A DNA stretch of 64,000 nucleotides, from NCBI RefSeq assembly GCF_900102035.1, contig NZ_LT629689.1, positions 930,001-994,000 of the forward strand, given 5' to 3'. Positions 53,289 to 62,190 of this stretch are shown piece after piece. Position numbers and translations under genes: made by a program. Below the pieces are notes generated by a model. That model made no database searches and was not told the origin of the DNA. It worked only from the letters and a program-made list of their open reading frames with translations. Position 1 is the stretch's first letter; each line of letters begins with the position of its first letter. The stretch is from Pseudomonas extremaustralis (GTDB lineage: Bacteria; Pseudomonadota; Gammaproteobacteria; Pseudomonadales; Pseudomonadaceae).

Positions 53289-54721
53289 TGGCTCGTGAAA
53301 TCCGCTTGAACGCCTTCGACATGAACTGCGTCGGTCACCAATCCCCCGGTCTGTGGGCGCATCCCCGTGACCGTTCGTGGCAGTACAAGGACCTGGAATA
53401 CTGGACCGACCTGGCGAAAATCCTCGAGCGCGGCAAGTTCGACGGCCTGTTTATCGCTGACGTGCTGGGCATCTACGACGTGTACAACGGCAATGGCGAC
53501 GCGGCGATCCGCCAGGCGACCCAAGTGCCGGTCAACGATCCGCTGTCGCTGATCGCGCCGATGGCGCTGGTCACCGAACACCTGGGGTTCGGCCTGACCG
53601 CGTCGTTGTCTTTCGAGCACCCGTACCCGTTCGCCCGCCGGCTCTCGACCCTCGACCACCTGACCAAGGGCCGCATCGGCTGGAACATCGTCACTTCCTA
53701 CCTGGAAAGCGGTGCGAAGAACCTCGGCCAGAAAGCCCAGACCGAACACGACGCGCGCTATGACTACGCCGAGGAATACCTGGAAGTTTGCTACAAACTC
53801 TGGGAAGGCAGTTGGGAGGACGGCGCCGTGCTGCGTGACCGCGAGCGCCGGATTTTCAGCGATCCGAGCAAAATCCACGAGATCCACCACGTCGGCAAAC
53901 ACTTCCAGGTGCCCGGCATTCACCTGTGCGAACCGTCGCCGCAGCGCACACCGTTGCTGTACCAGGCGGGCGCGTCCAGCCGAGGCAAGCAATTCGCCGC
54001 CGAACAGGCCGAGTGTGTGTTTGTCGCCGCACCGTCCAAGGCGCTGCTGAAAAATACCGTCGCCGACATTCGCCGCCGCGCCGCCGAGGCCGGGCGCGAT
54101 CCAAGGAAAATCCTGATCTTCAACCTGCAGACGGTGATCGTCGGCGAGACCGATGCGAAGGCCAAGGCCAAGTTCGACGAATACAAATCCTACGTCAGCT
54201 ATGAAGGTGCGATGGCGCTGATCTCCGGCTGGACTGGCATCGATTTCAGCCAGTTCAAACCGGATGAGCCGCTCAAGCACGTGCACACCAACGCGATTCA
54301 GTCGGCGGTGGAAGCCTTCTCCACCGCGGACCCGAGCAAGGTCTGGACGCCCAAGGAGCTGGCCGACTGGGTCGGTATTGGCGGCTTTGGCCCGCTGTTC
54401 GTCGGCAGCCCGGAGACGGTCGCGGACTTGTTGCAGGAGTGGGTGGAAGACACTGACGTGGACGGCTTCAACCTGGCCTATGCGCTGACCCACGAAACCT
54501 TTATCGACGCGGTGGAACTGCTGGTGCCGGAGTTGCAGAAGCGCGGGGTCTACAAGACCGAATATGCCCAGGGCACGTTGCGCGAAAAGTTGTTCGGCGA
54601 AGGCCCGAGGTTGCCGTCGAACCATCCCGGCGCCGGCTACCGCGACCTATCAGGCTCACATAAAACCAATGTGGGAGGGGGCTTGCCCCCGATAGCGGTG
54701 GGTCAATCAAAAGTGTTCTAA
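53288..54721 (+). CDS. NtaA/SnaA/DszA-family flavin-dependent monooxygenase
   Basis: A 477-residue bacterial-luciferase-like (LLM) monooxygenase using FMNH2. Seen: LNAFDMNCVGHQSPGLWAHP, LAKILERGKFDGLFIADVLG, GLTASLSFEHPYPFARRLST and GRIGWNIVTSYLESGAKNLG, the last typical of the NtaA/DszA group acting on aminopolycarboxylates, sulfones or thioethers. Next to SfnB it probably oxidises an organosulfur compound. Residues from about 461 onward (NVGGGLPPIAVGQ) are encoded by a REP element, so the C-terminus is lengthened compared with the ancestral end. Confidence 0.9.
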   Translation: MAREIRLNAFDMNCVGHQSPGLWAHPRDRSWQYKDLEYWTDLAKILERGKFDGLFIADVLGIYDVYNGNGDAAIRQATQVPVNDPLSLIAPMALVTEHLGFGLTASLSFEHPYPFARRLSTLDHLTKGRIGWNIVTSYLESGAKNLGQKAQTEHDARYDYAEEYLEVCYKLWEGSWEDGAVLRDRERRIFSDPSKIHEIHHVGKHFQVPGIHLCEPSPQRTPLLYQAGASSRGKQFAAEQAECVFVAAPSKALLKNTVADIRRRAAEAGRDPRKILIFNLQTVIVGETDAKAKAKFDEYKSYVSYEGAMALISGWTGIDFSQFKPDEPLKHVHTNAIQSAVEAFSTADPSKVWTPKELADWVGIGGFGPLFVGSPETVADLLQEWVEDTDVDGFNLAYALTHETFIDAVELLVPELQKRGVYKTEYAQGTLREKLFGEGPRLPSNHPGAGYRDLSGSHKTNVGGGLPPIAVGQSKVF

Positions 54722-54757
54722 CCGACACACCGCCATCGGGAGCAAACCCTCTCCCAC
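54670..54757. repeat. REPIN overlapping the 3' end of the monooxygenase gene
   Basis: TGTGGGAGGGGGCTTGCCCC on the left and ACCGCCATCGGGAGCAAACC (continuing into CTCTCCCAC) on the right, about 35 bases apart and inverted. The left REP is translated as the last residues of the monooxygenase; the stop lies between the two REPs. Confidence 0.88.
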
Positions 54758-54835
54758 CTTTGGATTTTCATTGCCTGATCAACATCAGCCAGCGGACCAC
54801 CGCACGCTTGACCACCCAATAGGAGCATCACCCCT

Positions 54836-55738
54836 ATGAGCGTGCACGCACTCAAACGTCCGCTGGTATTGGAATGGCCTGCCGAACGGCTCGACAACTT
54901 GCCCAATGCCCTGGAACAACTGCACCACTGGGCGCAGATCACGCCGCTGCGTACAGCACTGCGCCACAAGCGCCAGGGCCAGTGGTATGCCTGGCGCTGG
55001 ATCGACACCTTGCGCGATGTGGAACGCCTGGCCGACGGCTTGCGCCAGCAGGGTTTCAACGAGCAGTCACGGCTGGCCCTCAGCGGCGCGTACGAGCCTA
55101 ACCTGTTGCTGTTGGCCCTGGCCGCGCAGTCCGTGGGCGGCCAGGTCCTGACCCTCGCCGACGACCTGGACGCCGAGGCTTTGCAGCAACAGTTGTGGCG
55201 CATTCGTCCGACCCATTCTTATGTGCAGGGTCGCCAGCAGGTGCGGCATTGGCAGGCCGCCAACGTGTTGGACTTCAACCAATTGCTCGGTCCGGCAGAC
55301 CCAGCGCAACACGTGCAGCGCTGGTGGCAGCCGCGCGACGAAACGCTGTTTTGGAGCGAGGAGGGGACTCACTGGCAAGGCGGCCTGGCGGTCGTGCTGG
55401 CGCAATGGCTGAGCAGTGGCCATGGTCTGGCCTTCCCGGAAAGCCAGGCCTCGTCCCGGCGCGATCGCACTGAGGTCGCACCGACCGGCCTACTGCTGTC
55501 ATCCCCGCGCTTGCAGCACGTGGCCGACGACATCGAAAGCCGTCTGGCGCCCCACGGCACCTGGCGTCGTCGCCTCTGCGACTGGGCCATCGCCCACCCG
55601 CAAAGCGGCCTGCGCCGTCTGCTGAAAAACCGCGTACGCAAACTGCTCGGCTTTCAACGCCTGGCCTATATCTGGCAACCGCTCAAATCCACCGACGAGC
55701 CAACGTGGCTGGCTGAATTCAAACGGGACATCGCATGA
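54836..55738 (+). CDS. Degenerate acyl-CoA synthetase (AMP-binding) -like protein of the ABC operon
   Basis: A 300-residue protein that starts like an AMP-forming acyl-CoA ligase (LHHWAQITPLRTALRHKRQG, WYAWRWIDTLRDVERLADGL, SRLALSGAYEPNLLLLALAA). It lacks the phosphate-binding loop: where YTSGTTGxPKG is expected it has ETLFWSEEGTHWQGGLAVVL. The large remaining part of the adenylation domain and the C-terminal lysine domain are also absent; it ends with a basic stretch (LLKNRVRKLLGFQRL). AGGAG precedes the start, and the stop overlaps the next ABC gene (ATGA), so it is translated with the transporter. Catalysis is unlikely; a structural or regulatory role is conjecture. Confidence 0.72.
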   Translation: MSVHALKRPLVLEWPAERLDNLPNALEQLHHWAQITPLRTALRHKRQGQWYAWRWIDTLRDVERLADGLRQQGFNEQSRLALSGAYEPNLLLLALAAQSVGGQVLTLADDLDAEALQQQLWRIRPTHSYVQGRQQVRHWQAANVLDFNQLLGPADPAQHVQRWWQPRDETLFWSEEGTHWQGGLAVVLAQWLSSGHGLAFPESQASSRRDRTEVAPTGLLLSSPRLQHVADDIESRLAPHGTWRRRLCDWAIAHPQSGLRRLLKNRVRKLLGFQRLAYIWQPLKSTDEPTWLAEFKRDIA

Positions 55739-56505
55739 GCCAAGCCATTCTCCAGGTGCGGGATATCTCGCTGTCGTTCAAAGGGGTCAAGGCGATCAAC
55801 GCCTTGTCCTTCGATGTACAGCGCGGCGAGATCTGCGCGCTGATCGGCCCCAACGGCGCCGGTAAAAGTTCATTGCTCAACGTGCTCAACGGCGTGTACC
55901 GCTTCGACGCCGGCGAGATCGTGTTCGAGGACCAGCACTTCCAGCGCATCGACCCCTTGGGGGCGGCGCGCCGCGGCATTGGCCGTACCTTCCAGAACAA
56001 CGCACTGTTCAAGAAGATGAGCGTACTCGACAACATCCTCACCGGCCTGTCGCGGCACATGCGCAGCACCTTTATCGAACAGGCCCTCGGTTTGCCCCGT
56101 GCACGGCGTGAAGCCGAGGCATTCCGCTTGCAGGCCCAGGGCATCCTCGAGTTTCTCGAACTACAGGCCTATCGCGATGTGCTGGTGGGCAACCTGTCCT
56201 ACGGCCTGCAAAAACGTGTGGAACTGGGCCGTGCCTTGATCGCCGGGCCCAGCCTGTTGCTGCTCGACGAACCCATGGCCGGGATGAACGCCGAGGAAAA
56301 ACAGGAAATGGCGCGCTTCGTCGCAGATGTAAACCGCGAACTAGGCACCACCGTGGTGTTGATCGAACACGACATCGGCGTGGTCATGGGCCTGTCCGAC
56401 CACGTGGTGGTGCTCGACTACGGGCGCAAGGTCGGCGACGGCACCCCGGCCGAGGTGCAAGCCAACCCCGAGGTCATCGCGGCCTACCTGGGAGTCAAGC
56501 ACTGA
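55735..56505 (+). CDS. Branched-chain-amino-acid-type ABC transporter ATPase (LivG-like)
   Basis: A 256-residue ATPase. Walker A GPNGAGKSSLLN, signature LSYGLQKRVELGRAL, Walker B LLLLDEPMAGMN and the H-loop IEHDIGVVMGLSDHVVVLDYG are intact; the C-terminal IAAYLGVKH is typical of LivG. Part of a complete HAAT-family importer set (ATPase, two permeases, binding protein, second ATPase). Context next to SfnB suggests uptake of a sulfur-containing compound. Confidence 0.92.
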   Translation: MSQAILQVRDISLSFKGVKAINALSFDVQRGEICALIGPNGAGKSSLLNVLNGVYRFDAGEIVFEDQHFQRIDPLGAARRGIGRTFQNNALFKKMSVLDNILTGLSRHMRSTFIEQALGLPRARREAEAFRLQAQGILEFLELQAYRDVLVGNLSYGLQKRVELGRALIAGPSLLLLDEPMAGMNAEEKQEMARFVADVNRELGTTVVLIEHDIGVVMGLSDHVVVLDYGRKVGDGTPAEVQANPEVIAAYLGVKH

Positions 56506-57386
56506 TGACGTTCTTCCTCGAAACCCTGCTCGGCGGACTGCTCGCCGGCACCATGTATTCCCTGGTCGCCATCGGCTTCGTGCTGATCTACAAGGCCAGC
56601 GGCGTATTCAATTTCGCCCAGGGCTCAATGCTGCTGTTTGCGGCGCTGACGTTTGTCTGCCTGCATGACCAGGGCGTGCCGTTCGCGTTGGCGTTGCTGC
56701 TGACGGTGATCGTGATGATCGTCGGCGCCTTGTGCATCGAACGCCTGGTGCTGCGGCCACTGGTCAACCGTTCGCAGATCACGCTGTTCATGGCCACCCT
56801 GGGCCTGTCGTTTGTCATCGAAGGCCTGGCCCAAGGCCTGATGGGTTCGCAGGTGCGCGCCCTGGACTTGGGCATCGACGACGTGCCGCTGTTCCTCGGG
56901 CCGTTGATGCTCAGCCAGTTTGATCTGATCGCAGCGGCGGTCGCGGTGGTGCTGGTGACGGTGCTGGCGCTGCTGTTCAACAAGACCCGCATCGGCGTGT
57001 CGCTGCGTGCGGTGGCCGATGACACCACGGCGGCGCTGTCCATCGGCATCAACCTCAACCGCATCTGGCAGATCGTCTGGGCGGTCGCCGGGATTGTCGG
57101 GCTGGTGGCCGGGCTGTTGTGGGGCGCGCGCCAGGGCGTGCAATTCTCGCTGTCGCTGGTGGTGCTCAAGGCCCTGCCGGTGTTGATCATCGGCGGCTTC
57201 ACCTCGATTGGCGGGGCGATTGTCGGCGGGCTGATCGTCGGCGCGGCGGAGAACCTTGCCGAGGTGTATATCGGCCCGCTGATCGGTGGCGGCATCACGC
57301 CGTGGTTCGCCTACGTATTGGCCCTGGCCTTCCTGTATATCCGTCCCGCCGGCCTGTTCGGCGAGCGCGCCATCGAGCGAGTCTGA
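56505..57386 (+). CDS. ABC transporter permease (LivH-like)
   Basis: A 293-residue inner-membrane protein with eight or so helices and LivH-type motifs LLAGTMYSLVAIGFVLIYKA, VFNFAQGSMLLFAAL, RAVADDTTAALSIGINLNRI and LPVLIIGGFTSIGGAIVGG. Start overlaps the stop of the preceding ATPase (TGATG). Confidence 0.92.
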   Translation: MTFFLETLLGGLLAGTMYSLVAIGFVLIYKASGVFNFAQGSMLLFAALTFVCLHDQGVPFALALLLTVIVMIVGALCIERLVLRPLVNRSQITLFMATLGLSFVIEGLAQGLMGSQVRALDLGIDDVPLFLGPLMLSQFDLIAAAVAVVLVTVLALLFNKTRIGVSLRAVADDTTAALSIGINLNRIWQIVWAVAGIVGLVAGLLWGARQGVQFSLSLVVLKALPVLIIGGFTSIGGAIVGGLIVGAAENLAEVYIGPLIGGGITPWFAYVLALAFLYIRPAGLFGERAIERV

Positions 57387-57390
57387 AACC

Positions 57391-58440
57391 ATGTCGCTAC
57401 CTGTAGCTCAACAAACCGCGCCGCTGCTGCTGATCCAGCGCCGCGTGCCCTTTGGCCTGATCGGCCTGCTGGTACTGGCTTTTATCGTGGTACCGCTGTG
57501 GGGCAACGATTATTGGCTCAATGCGATCCTGATCCCGTTCCTGGTGCTGTCCCTGGCCGGTCTGGGACTGAACCTGTTGACCGGCTACACCGGGCAGACC
57601 TCGGTGGGCGCGGCCGGTTTCATGGCCGTCGGCGCCTTCGCCACCTACGGGTTCCTGCTGCGCCTGCCGGAGCTGGGCTTGCCGCTGGCGTTGCTCGGCG
57701 GCGGCCTGATCAGCGCCGTGGTCGGCCTGGTGTTCGGCCTGCCCAGTTCGCGGATCAAGGGCTTCTACCTGATGGTCACCACCCTGGCGGCGCAGTTTTT
57801 CCTGGAGTGGGTGTTTGTCAAATTCCCCTGGTTCTACAACTACGGCTCGTCCGGCACTATCTCCGCGCCCAGACTGGCGCTGTTCGGCCATGACCTGAAC
57901 ACGCCGTTGGGCCGTTACCTGCTGACCCTGGTGACGGTGCTGCTGCTGACCTGGACCGCGATCAACCTGGTGCGCAGCCAGGTGGGCCGCAACTGGATGG
58001 CGATCCGCGACATGGACACCGCCGCCGCCGTGGTCGGTATCCCGGTGGTGCGCTACAAGCGCCTGGCCTTCGCAGTCAGCTCGTTCTACCTGGGTATCGC
58101 CGGCGCGCTGTGGGCCTTCGCCTACCTGGGCACGGCCAGCGCCAGCAGCTTCGATATCAACCGTTCGTTCCAGATCCTGTTCATCATCATCATCGGTGGC
58201 ATGGGCAGCATCGCCGGCAACTTCGTCGGTGCGGCGTTCATCAGTTTGCTGCCGATCTTCCTCAGCCACGCCGGGCAGCTGTTGTTCGGCGGTTCGGTGG
58301 ATGCGGGGCAGTTGCAGAACCTGCAGAAAATCATCTTTGGCGTGTTGATCATCGTGTTCCTGATCAAGGAACCCGAGGGCTTGATTCGCCTGTTGCACAA
58401 CCTTCGCGATCGGCTGCGTCAGTGGCCGCTACGTTTCTGA
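57391..58440 (+). CDS. ABC transporter permease (LivM-like)
   Basis: A 349-residue inner-membrane permease with LivM motifs LNLLTGYTGQTSVGAAGFMA, SRIKGFYLMVTTLAAQFFLE, WMAIRDMDTAAAVVGIPVVR and FIIIIGGMGSIAGNFVGAAF. ATG lies 4 bases after the stop of the LivH-like gene; the frame is open further upstream inside that gene, but those residues have no family match. Confidence 0.92.
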   Translation: MSLPVAQQTAPLLLIQRRVPFGLIGLLVLAFIVVPLWGNDYWLNAILIPFLVLSLAGLGLNLLTGYTGQTSVGAAGFMAVGAFATYGFLLRLPELGLPLALLGGGLISAVVGLVFGLPSSRIKGFYLMVTTLAAQFFLEWVFVKFPWFYNYGSSGTISAPRLALFGHDLNTPLGRYLLTLVTVLLLTWTAINLVRSQVGRNWMAIRDMDTAAAVVGIPVVRYKRLAFAVSSFYLGIAGALWAFAYLGTASASSFDINRSFQILFIIIIGGMGSIAGNFVGAAFISLLPIFLSHAGQLLFGGSVDAGQLQNLQKIIFGVLIIVFLIKEPEGLIRLLHNLRDRLRQWPLRF

Positions 58441-58457
58441 CCTCTATGAGAACTCCC

Positions 58458-59798
58458 ATGCGTGCATCCTTGAAACGTTCCCTGGCCGGCGCCGCGCTCT
58501 CGTTGGCCGTGCTGGCCGGTGCAGTCCCCCAGGCCATGGCTTCGGCCGACCAGCAATTCTTCCCCCTGGCCACCTACCGCGTCGGCGCCTATGCCTCCAG
58601 CGGCGTGCAGGTGTGGGCCGGGATGATCGACTACCTGCGCTACATCAACGAGGTCGAAGGCGGTATCAACGGCGTCAAATTGGTGTGGCAGGAATGCGAG
58701 ACCGAATGGACGGCGGAGAAGGGCATCGAGTGCTACGAGCGCTTTAAAAATGGCCTGGATGGCGCGCCGGTCGCGGTGTATCAGCCCAACGGCGCACCGG
58801 CGGCCTATGCCCTGAGCGAACGGGCGGAAGTCGACAAGATCCCGCTGATCACCCTCGGCTACGGTCGCACCGAAGCCACCGACGGCACGGTGTTTCCCTA
58901 CAACTTCCCGGTGATGCTGACCTTCTACAGCGAAGCCTCGTCCCTGGTGAACTACATCGCCCAGCGTGAAGGCGGCTTCGACAAACTCAAGGGCAAGAAG
59001 ATCGCCACGGTCTACCACGACTCGGCCTACGGTCGCGAAACCCTAGGGCCACTGAAGTTGCTCGCCGAGAAATACGGCTTCGAGAATATCCAGATTCCGG
59101 TGGCCGACCCCGGCAACGAGCAGTCGGCGCAATGGCGCCAGGTACGCCAGGCCAACCCGGATTGGGTGTTCCTGCGCACCTGGGGCGTGTCCACCCCGGT
59201 GGCGGTGAAGACCGCTGCACGCTTCGGCTTCCCGGTGGACCATATCGTCGGCGATATCTGGGCCAGTTCCAGCGAAGACGTGTTGCCCGCCGGTGACGCC
59301 GCCAAAGGCTACCTGGCGCTCACGCCATACCCGGCCGGAGCGGATTTCGAAATCCACAAACGCCTCAAACAGTACGTACTCGATAAAGGCCACAGCGACC
59401 TCAAGGACCTGAAGAACTTCGGCAGCGTCTATTACAACTCGGGCCTTGTGAACGCCGCCGTGGCGGTCGAAGCGATCCGCACCGCCCAGGCCAGATTCGG
59501 CAAGCGCCCGCTCAATGGCGAAGAGGGCCGCTGGGGCCTGGAACATCTGAATATCGACGACGCGCGGCTCAAGGCCATGGGTTACCTGGGCCTGATGCAA
59601 AACCTCAAGCTGTCGTGCCGTGACCACGAAGGCGGTGGTTCGGCGCGCGTGCAGCAGTGGGACGGCACCCAGTGGACGCTGGTCAGCGACTGGATTGCCG
59701 CCGACCGCGCCTTGTTGCGCCCGCTGATCGACGCAAAATCCGCAGCGTTCGCCAAGGAAAAAGGCCTGACACCACGCACCTGCACCGGGGATGAATAA
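58458..59798 (+). CDS. Periplasmic substrate-binding protein of the HAAT-type ABC importer
   Basis: A 446-residue periplasmic binding protein (type I fold) with a signal peptide ending near PQAMASA. Seen: INEVEGGINGVKLVWQECET, KIATVYHDSAYGRETLGPLK and WRQVRQANPDWVFLRTWGVS, typical of Leu/Ile/Val/amide-type binding proteins. I chose the second ATG (MRASLKRS), which follows GAGA and gives a standard Sec signal. The ligand is unknown; an organosulfur compound is suggested by neighbours. Confidence 0.9.
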   Translation: MRASLKRSLAGAALSLAVLAGAVPQAMASADQQFFPLATYRVGAYASSGVQVWAGMIDYLRYINEVEGGINGVKLVWQECETEWTAEKGIECYERFKNGLDGAPVAVYQPNGAPAAYALSERAEVDKIPLITLGYGRTEATDGTVFPYNFPVMLTFYSEASSLVNYIAQREGGFDKLKGKKIATVYHDSAYGRETLGPLKLLAEKYGFENIQIPVADPGNEQSAQWRQVRQANPDWVFLRTWGVSTPVAVKTAARFGFPVDHIVGDIWASSSEDVLPAGDAAKGYLALTPYPAGADFEIHKRLKQYVLDKGHSDLKDLKNFGSVYYNSGLVNAAVAVEAIRTAQARFGKRPLNGEEGRWGLEHLNIDDARLKAMGYLGLMQNLKLSCRDHEGGGSARVQQWDGTQWTLVSDWIAADRALLRPLIDAKSAAFAKEKGLTPRTCTGDE

Positions 59799-59801
59799 AC
59801 C

Positions 59802-60569
59802 ATGAGCCAGACTGCCGCTGTATCCGCCAGCCCGTCGCTGTTGAGCGTCAATGACATCGAAGTGATCTACGACGGCGCGATCCTCGCCGTCGCCGGGGTG
59901 TCGCTGAGTGTGCCCAAGGGCGCGATCGTGGCGCTGCTCGGCGCCAACGGTGCGGGCAAGAGCACCACGCTCAAGGCGATTTCCGGGCTGGTGCGGGCCG
60001 AGCGCGCCGAGGTCAGCCGTGGCGTGATCGAATACGCGGGCGTCGACCTGGCCGGTGTCGACCCCAGCCAGCGGGTGCGCCAGGGCATGGTGCATGTGCT
60101 CGAAGGCCGTCATGTGTTCGGCCAACTGACTGTTGAAGACAACCTGCGCAGCGGCGGTTTTGTACGGCGCCTGAGCCGCAAGGCCATGGAGGCGGACCTG
60201 GAGCGCATCTACGCCTGGTTCCCCCGGCTCAAGACCAAGCGCCATACCCGCGCCGGACTCACCTCCGGCGGCGAGCAGCAGATGGTCGCCATCGGTCGGG
60301 CGTTGATGACCCGTCCTACTTTGGTACTGCTCGACGAGCCGTCCATGGGGTTGGCGCCTATGATCGTGCAGGAAATCTTCGAGATCATCGCGCAGCTCAA
60401 CCGCGAACAGCAGGTGAGCTTCCTGATTGCCGAGCAGAACATCAACGTCGCGCTCACCTATGCGTCCCAGGGCTACGTGCTGGATACTGGCCGCGTGGCC
60501 TTGAGTGGCAGCGCCGCCGAACTGTTGGCGCGGGGCGATTTGCACGACATTTATCTGGGTAAACAGTAA
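59802..60569 (+). CDS. ABC transporter ATPase (LivF-like)
   Basis: A 255-residue ATPase with Walker A GANGAGKSTTLK, signature SGGEQQMVAIGRAL, Walker B LVLLDEPSMGLA and AEQNINVALTYASQGYVLDT (LivF-type H-loop). An insertion around GLVRAERAEVSRGVIEYAGV is as in LivF proteins of the urea/amide-type operons. Follows the binding-protein gene by 3 bases. Confidence 0.92.
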   Translation: MSQTAAVSASPSLLSVNDIEVIYDGAILAVAGVSLSVPKGAIVALLGANGAGKSTTLKAISGLVRAERAEVSRGVIEYAGVDLAGVDPSQRVRQGMVHVLEGRHVFGQLTVEDNLRSGGFVRRLSRKAMEADLERIYAWFPRLKTKRHTRAGLTSGGEQQMVAIGRALMTRPTLVLLDEPSMGLAPMIVQEIFEIIAQLNREQQVSFLIAEQNINVALTYASQGYVLDTGRVALSGSAAELLARGDLHDIYLGKQ

Positions 60570-60581
60570 AGGCGAATTTGC

Positions 60582-61976
60582 ATGACTGAAACCATCCGCA
60601 ACGCTGATGTCCTGATCATCGGCGGCGGCCTGAGCGGTACCATGCTGGCCGTGCAACTGCTGCGCCTGCCTGGCCGGCGGCAGATCCTGGTGATCGAACC
60701 GCGCAGTGAACTCGGGCGTGGCGAGGCCTACAGTGCAGTCGAACTGGGCCACACCTTGAACGGCAACGCCGCGCGCATGAGCGTCGACCCGGACAATGCC
60801 GACGACCTGACCCAATGGCTCACCGACTACATCGGCGCCGGCGGCTGGCCGCAGGCGCACGAACAGCCTGTGCCCATCAGTGAATTGTTCCCGCCTCGCG
60901 GGATTTTCGGTTTGTACGCGCAGCAGCGGCTGGCCGAAGCCAAGGCGCAGTCAGCGTCCAGCGTCGAGCATATCCGCGCCGAAGTGGTCGACCTGCAAGT
61001 GGACGCCGATTCGGTCCTGTTGACCCTCGACAACGGCCAGCACCTGCGCGGTGCCCACGCCGTATTGGCCACCGGCATGTTCCCGGCGGCGCGTACGCCG
61101 CAAACCCAATCCAGCGGCTTGAACGCCGCCGCCGTGGACCCTTGGGACGTGGCGGCCATGCGCCAACTCGACCCACTGTCGACGGTGCTGATCATCGGTT
61201 CCGGGTTGACCATGGTGGATGCCGTGGTGTCCCTGGAGCAGGCCGGGCATCGTGGGCCGATCGAGGTGTTTTCACGCCATGGCCTGTTGCCGCACGTGCG
61301 CCGGCAGCCGCCGGGCTGGGAAGATTTTCTCGGTGCCGACCACAGCCTGCGCAGCCCTCGGCAATTGCTGCGCGAAGTGCGTCGCCAATGCCGGATCGCG
61401 CTGGCCCAGGGCATTGATTGGCAGGCGCCGCTGGACACGGTGCGCGCCCATATCGGCCGTTTGTGGAGCCAGGCCAGCGAGCGCGAGAAACGCCAGTTCG
61501 TGCGTCATGTGCGGCCCTGGTGGGAGAGCCATCACCACCGCTCGCCGCCGTTGAGCGCGCAGTTGGTGGCGCGGCTGCATGAAGAGGGGCGGCTGCGGAT
61601 TCGTGCTGCGTCGTTCAAGGGGCTGGAGCCGGGTGGGGAGGGCGTGACGATTCGTCTGCGCCCGCGTGGCGAACAGGCGCTTACCCAGGTGTCCGGCGCC
61701 GCGCTGATCAACTCCAGCGGCATCGAATACGACTGGCGCCGGGTGGCAAGGCCGCTGCCGCAGCAGTTGCTCAAGCGTGGGTTGATTCAGCCTGGGCCAT
61801 TGGCGTTGGGGATTGCGGCGGACACCTCCGGCGCGGTGCTGGATGCTCGGGGGCAGGTGAGCCCGCGGCTGTTCGCCATGGGCCCGCCTTTGCGCGGGAT
61901 GTGGTGGGAGAGTACGGCGGTGACGGATGTGGCGTTGCAGGCGAAGGCGTTGGCGGCGCGATTGGGGCGGGGCTGA
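60582..61976 (+). CDS. FAD/NAD(P)-binding oxidoreductase (YdhS-like)
   Basis: A 464-residue flavoprotein of the FAD-NAD(P)-binding family. Dinucleotide motif LIIGGGLSGTMLAVQLLR at the N-terminus, ELGRGEAYSAVELGHTLNGN and AARMSVDPDNADD, and a second nucleotide fold around LIIGSGLTMVDAVVSLEQAG. Such proteins close several sulfur-compound ABC operons in Pseudomonas; it may supply reduced flavin or act directly on the imported compound. Function is not certain. The GC-rich 3' end runs into a palindromic repeat. Confidence 0.85.
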   Translation: MTETIRNADVLIIGGGLSGTMLAVQLLRLPGRRQILVIEPRSELGRGEAYSAVELGHTLNGNAARMSVDPDNADDLTQWLTDYIGAGGWPQAHEQPVPISELFPPRGIFGLYAQQRLAEAKAQSASSVEHIRAEVVDLQVDADSVLLTLDNGQHLRGAHAVLATGMFPAARTPQTQSSGLNAAAVDPWDVAAMRQLDPLSTVLIIGSGLTMVDAVVSLEQAGHRGPIEVFSRHGLLPHVRRQPPGWEDFLGADHSLRSPRQLLREVRRQCRIALAQGIDWQAPLDTVRAHIGRLWSQASEREKRQFVRHVRPWWESHHHRSPPLSAQLVARLHEEGRLRIRAASFKGLEPGGEGVTIRLRPRGEQALTQVSGAALINSSGIEYDWRRVARPLPQQLLKRGLIQPGPLALGIAADTSGAVLDARGQVSPRLFAMGPPLRGMWWESTAVTDVALQAKALAARLGRG

Positions 61977-61983
61977 CGGGGGC

Positions 61984-62168
61984 GCCCCTCACCCCCCCGC
62001 CCTCTCCCCGGAGGGGAGAGGGAGCCGACCGAGTTGCGCGGGTTGATACATTGACCTGAACCACCGAGTCGATTGTGGATTCAGAGGCAAAGCTTCAGGT
62101 CGATGCAGAGCTCCAATATTCCCCGATCGGCTCCCTCTCCCCCTGGGGAGAGGGCTGGGGTGAGGGGC
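61984..62168. repeat. 185-bp palindromic intergenic element (MITE-like)
   Basis: Left end GCCCCTCACCCCCCCGCCCT and right end AGGGCTGGGGTGAGGGGC are inverted copies. Each arm also folds alone (CCCTCTCC / GGAGAGGG) and ends at GGGAGCCGA or its complement TCGGCTCCC. In the interior, GACCTGAA and TTCAGGTC form a further inverted pair. This CCCTCACCCC..CCCTCTCC..AGGGAGCCGA unit occurs widely between Pseudomonas genes; here it lies between convergent genes. Confidence 0.82.
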
Positions 62169-62190
62169 CAATCTCAAGCCGAACCCCGCC

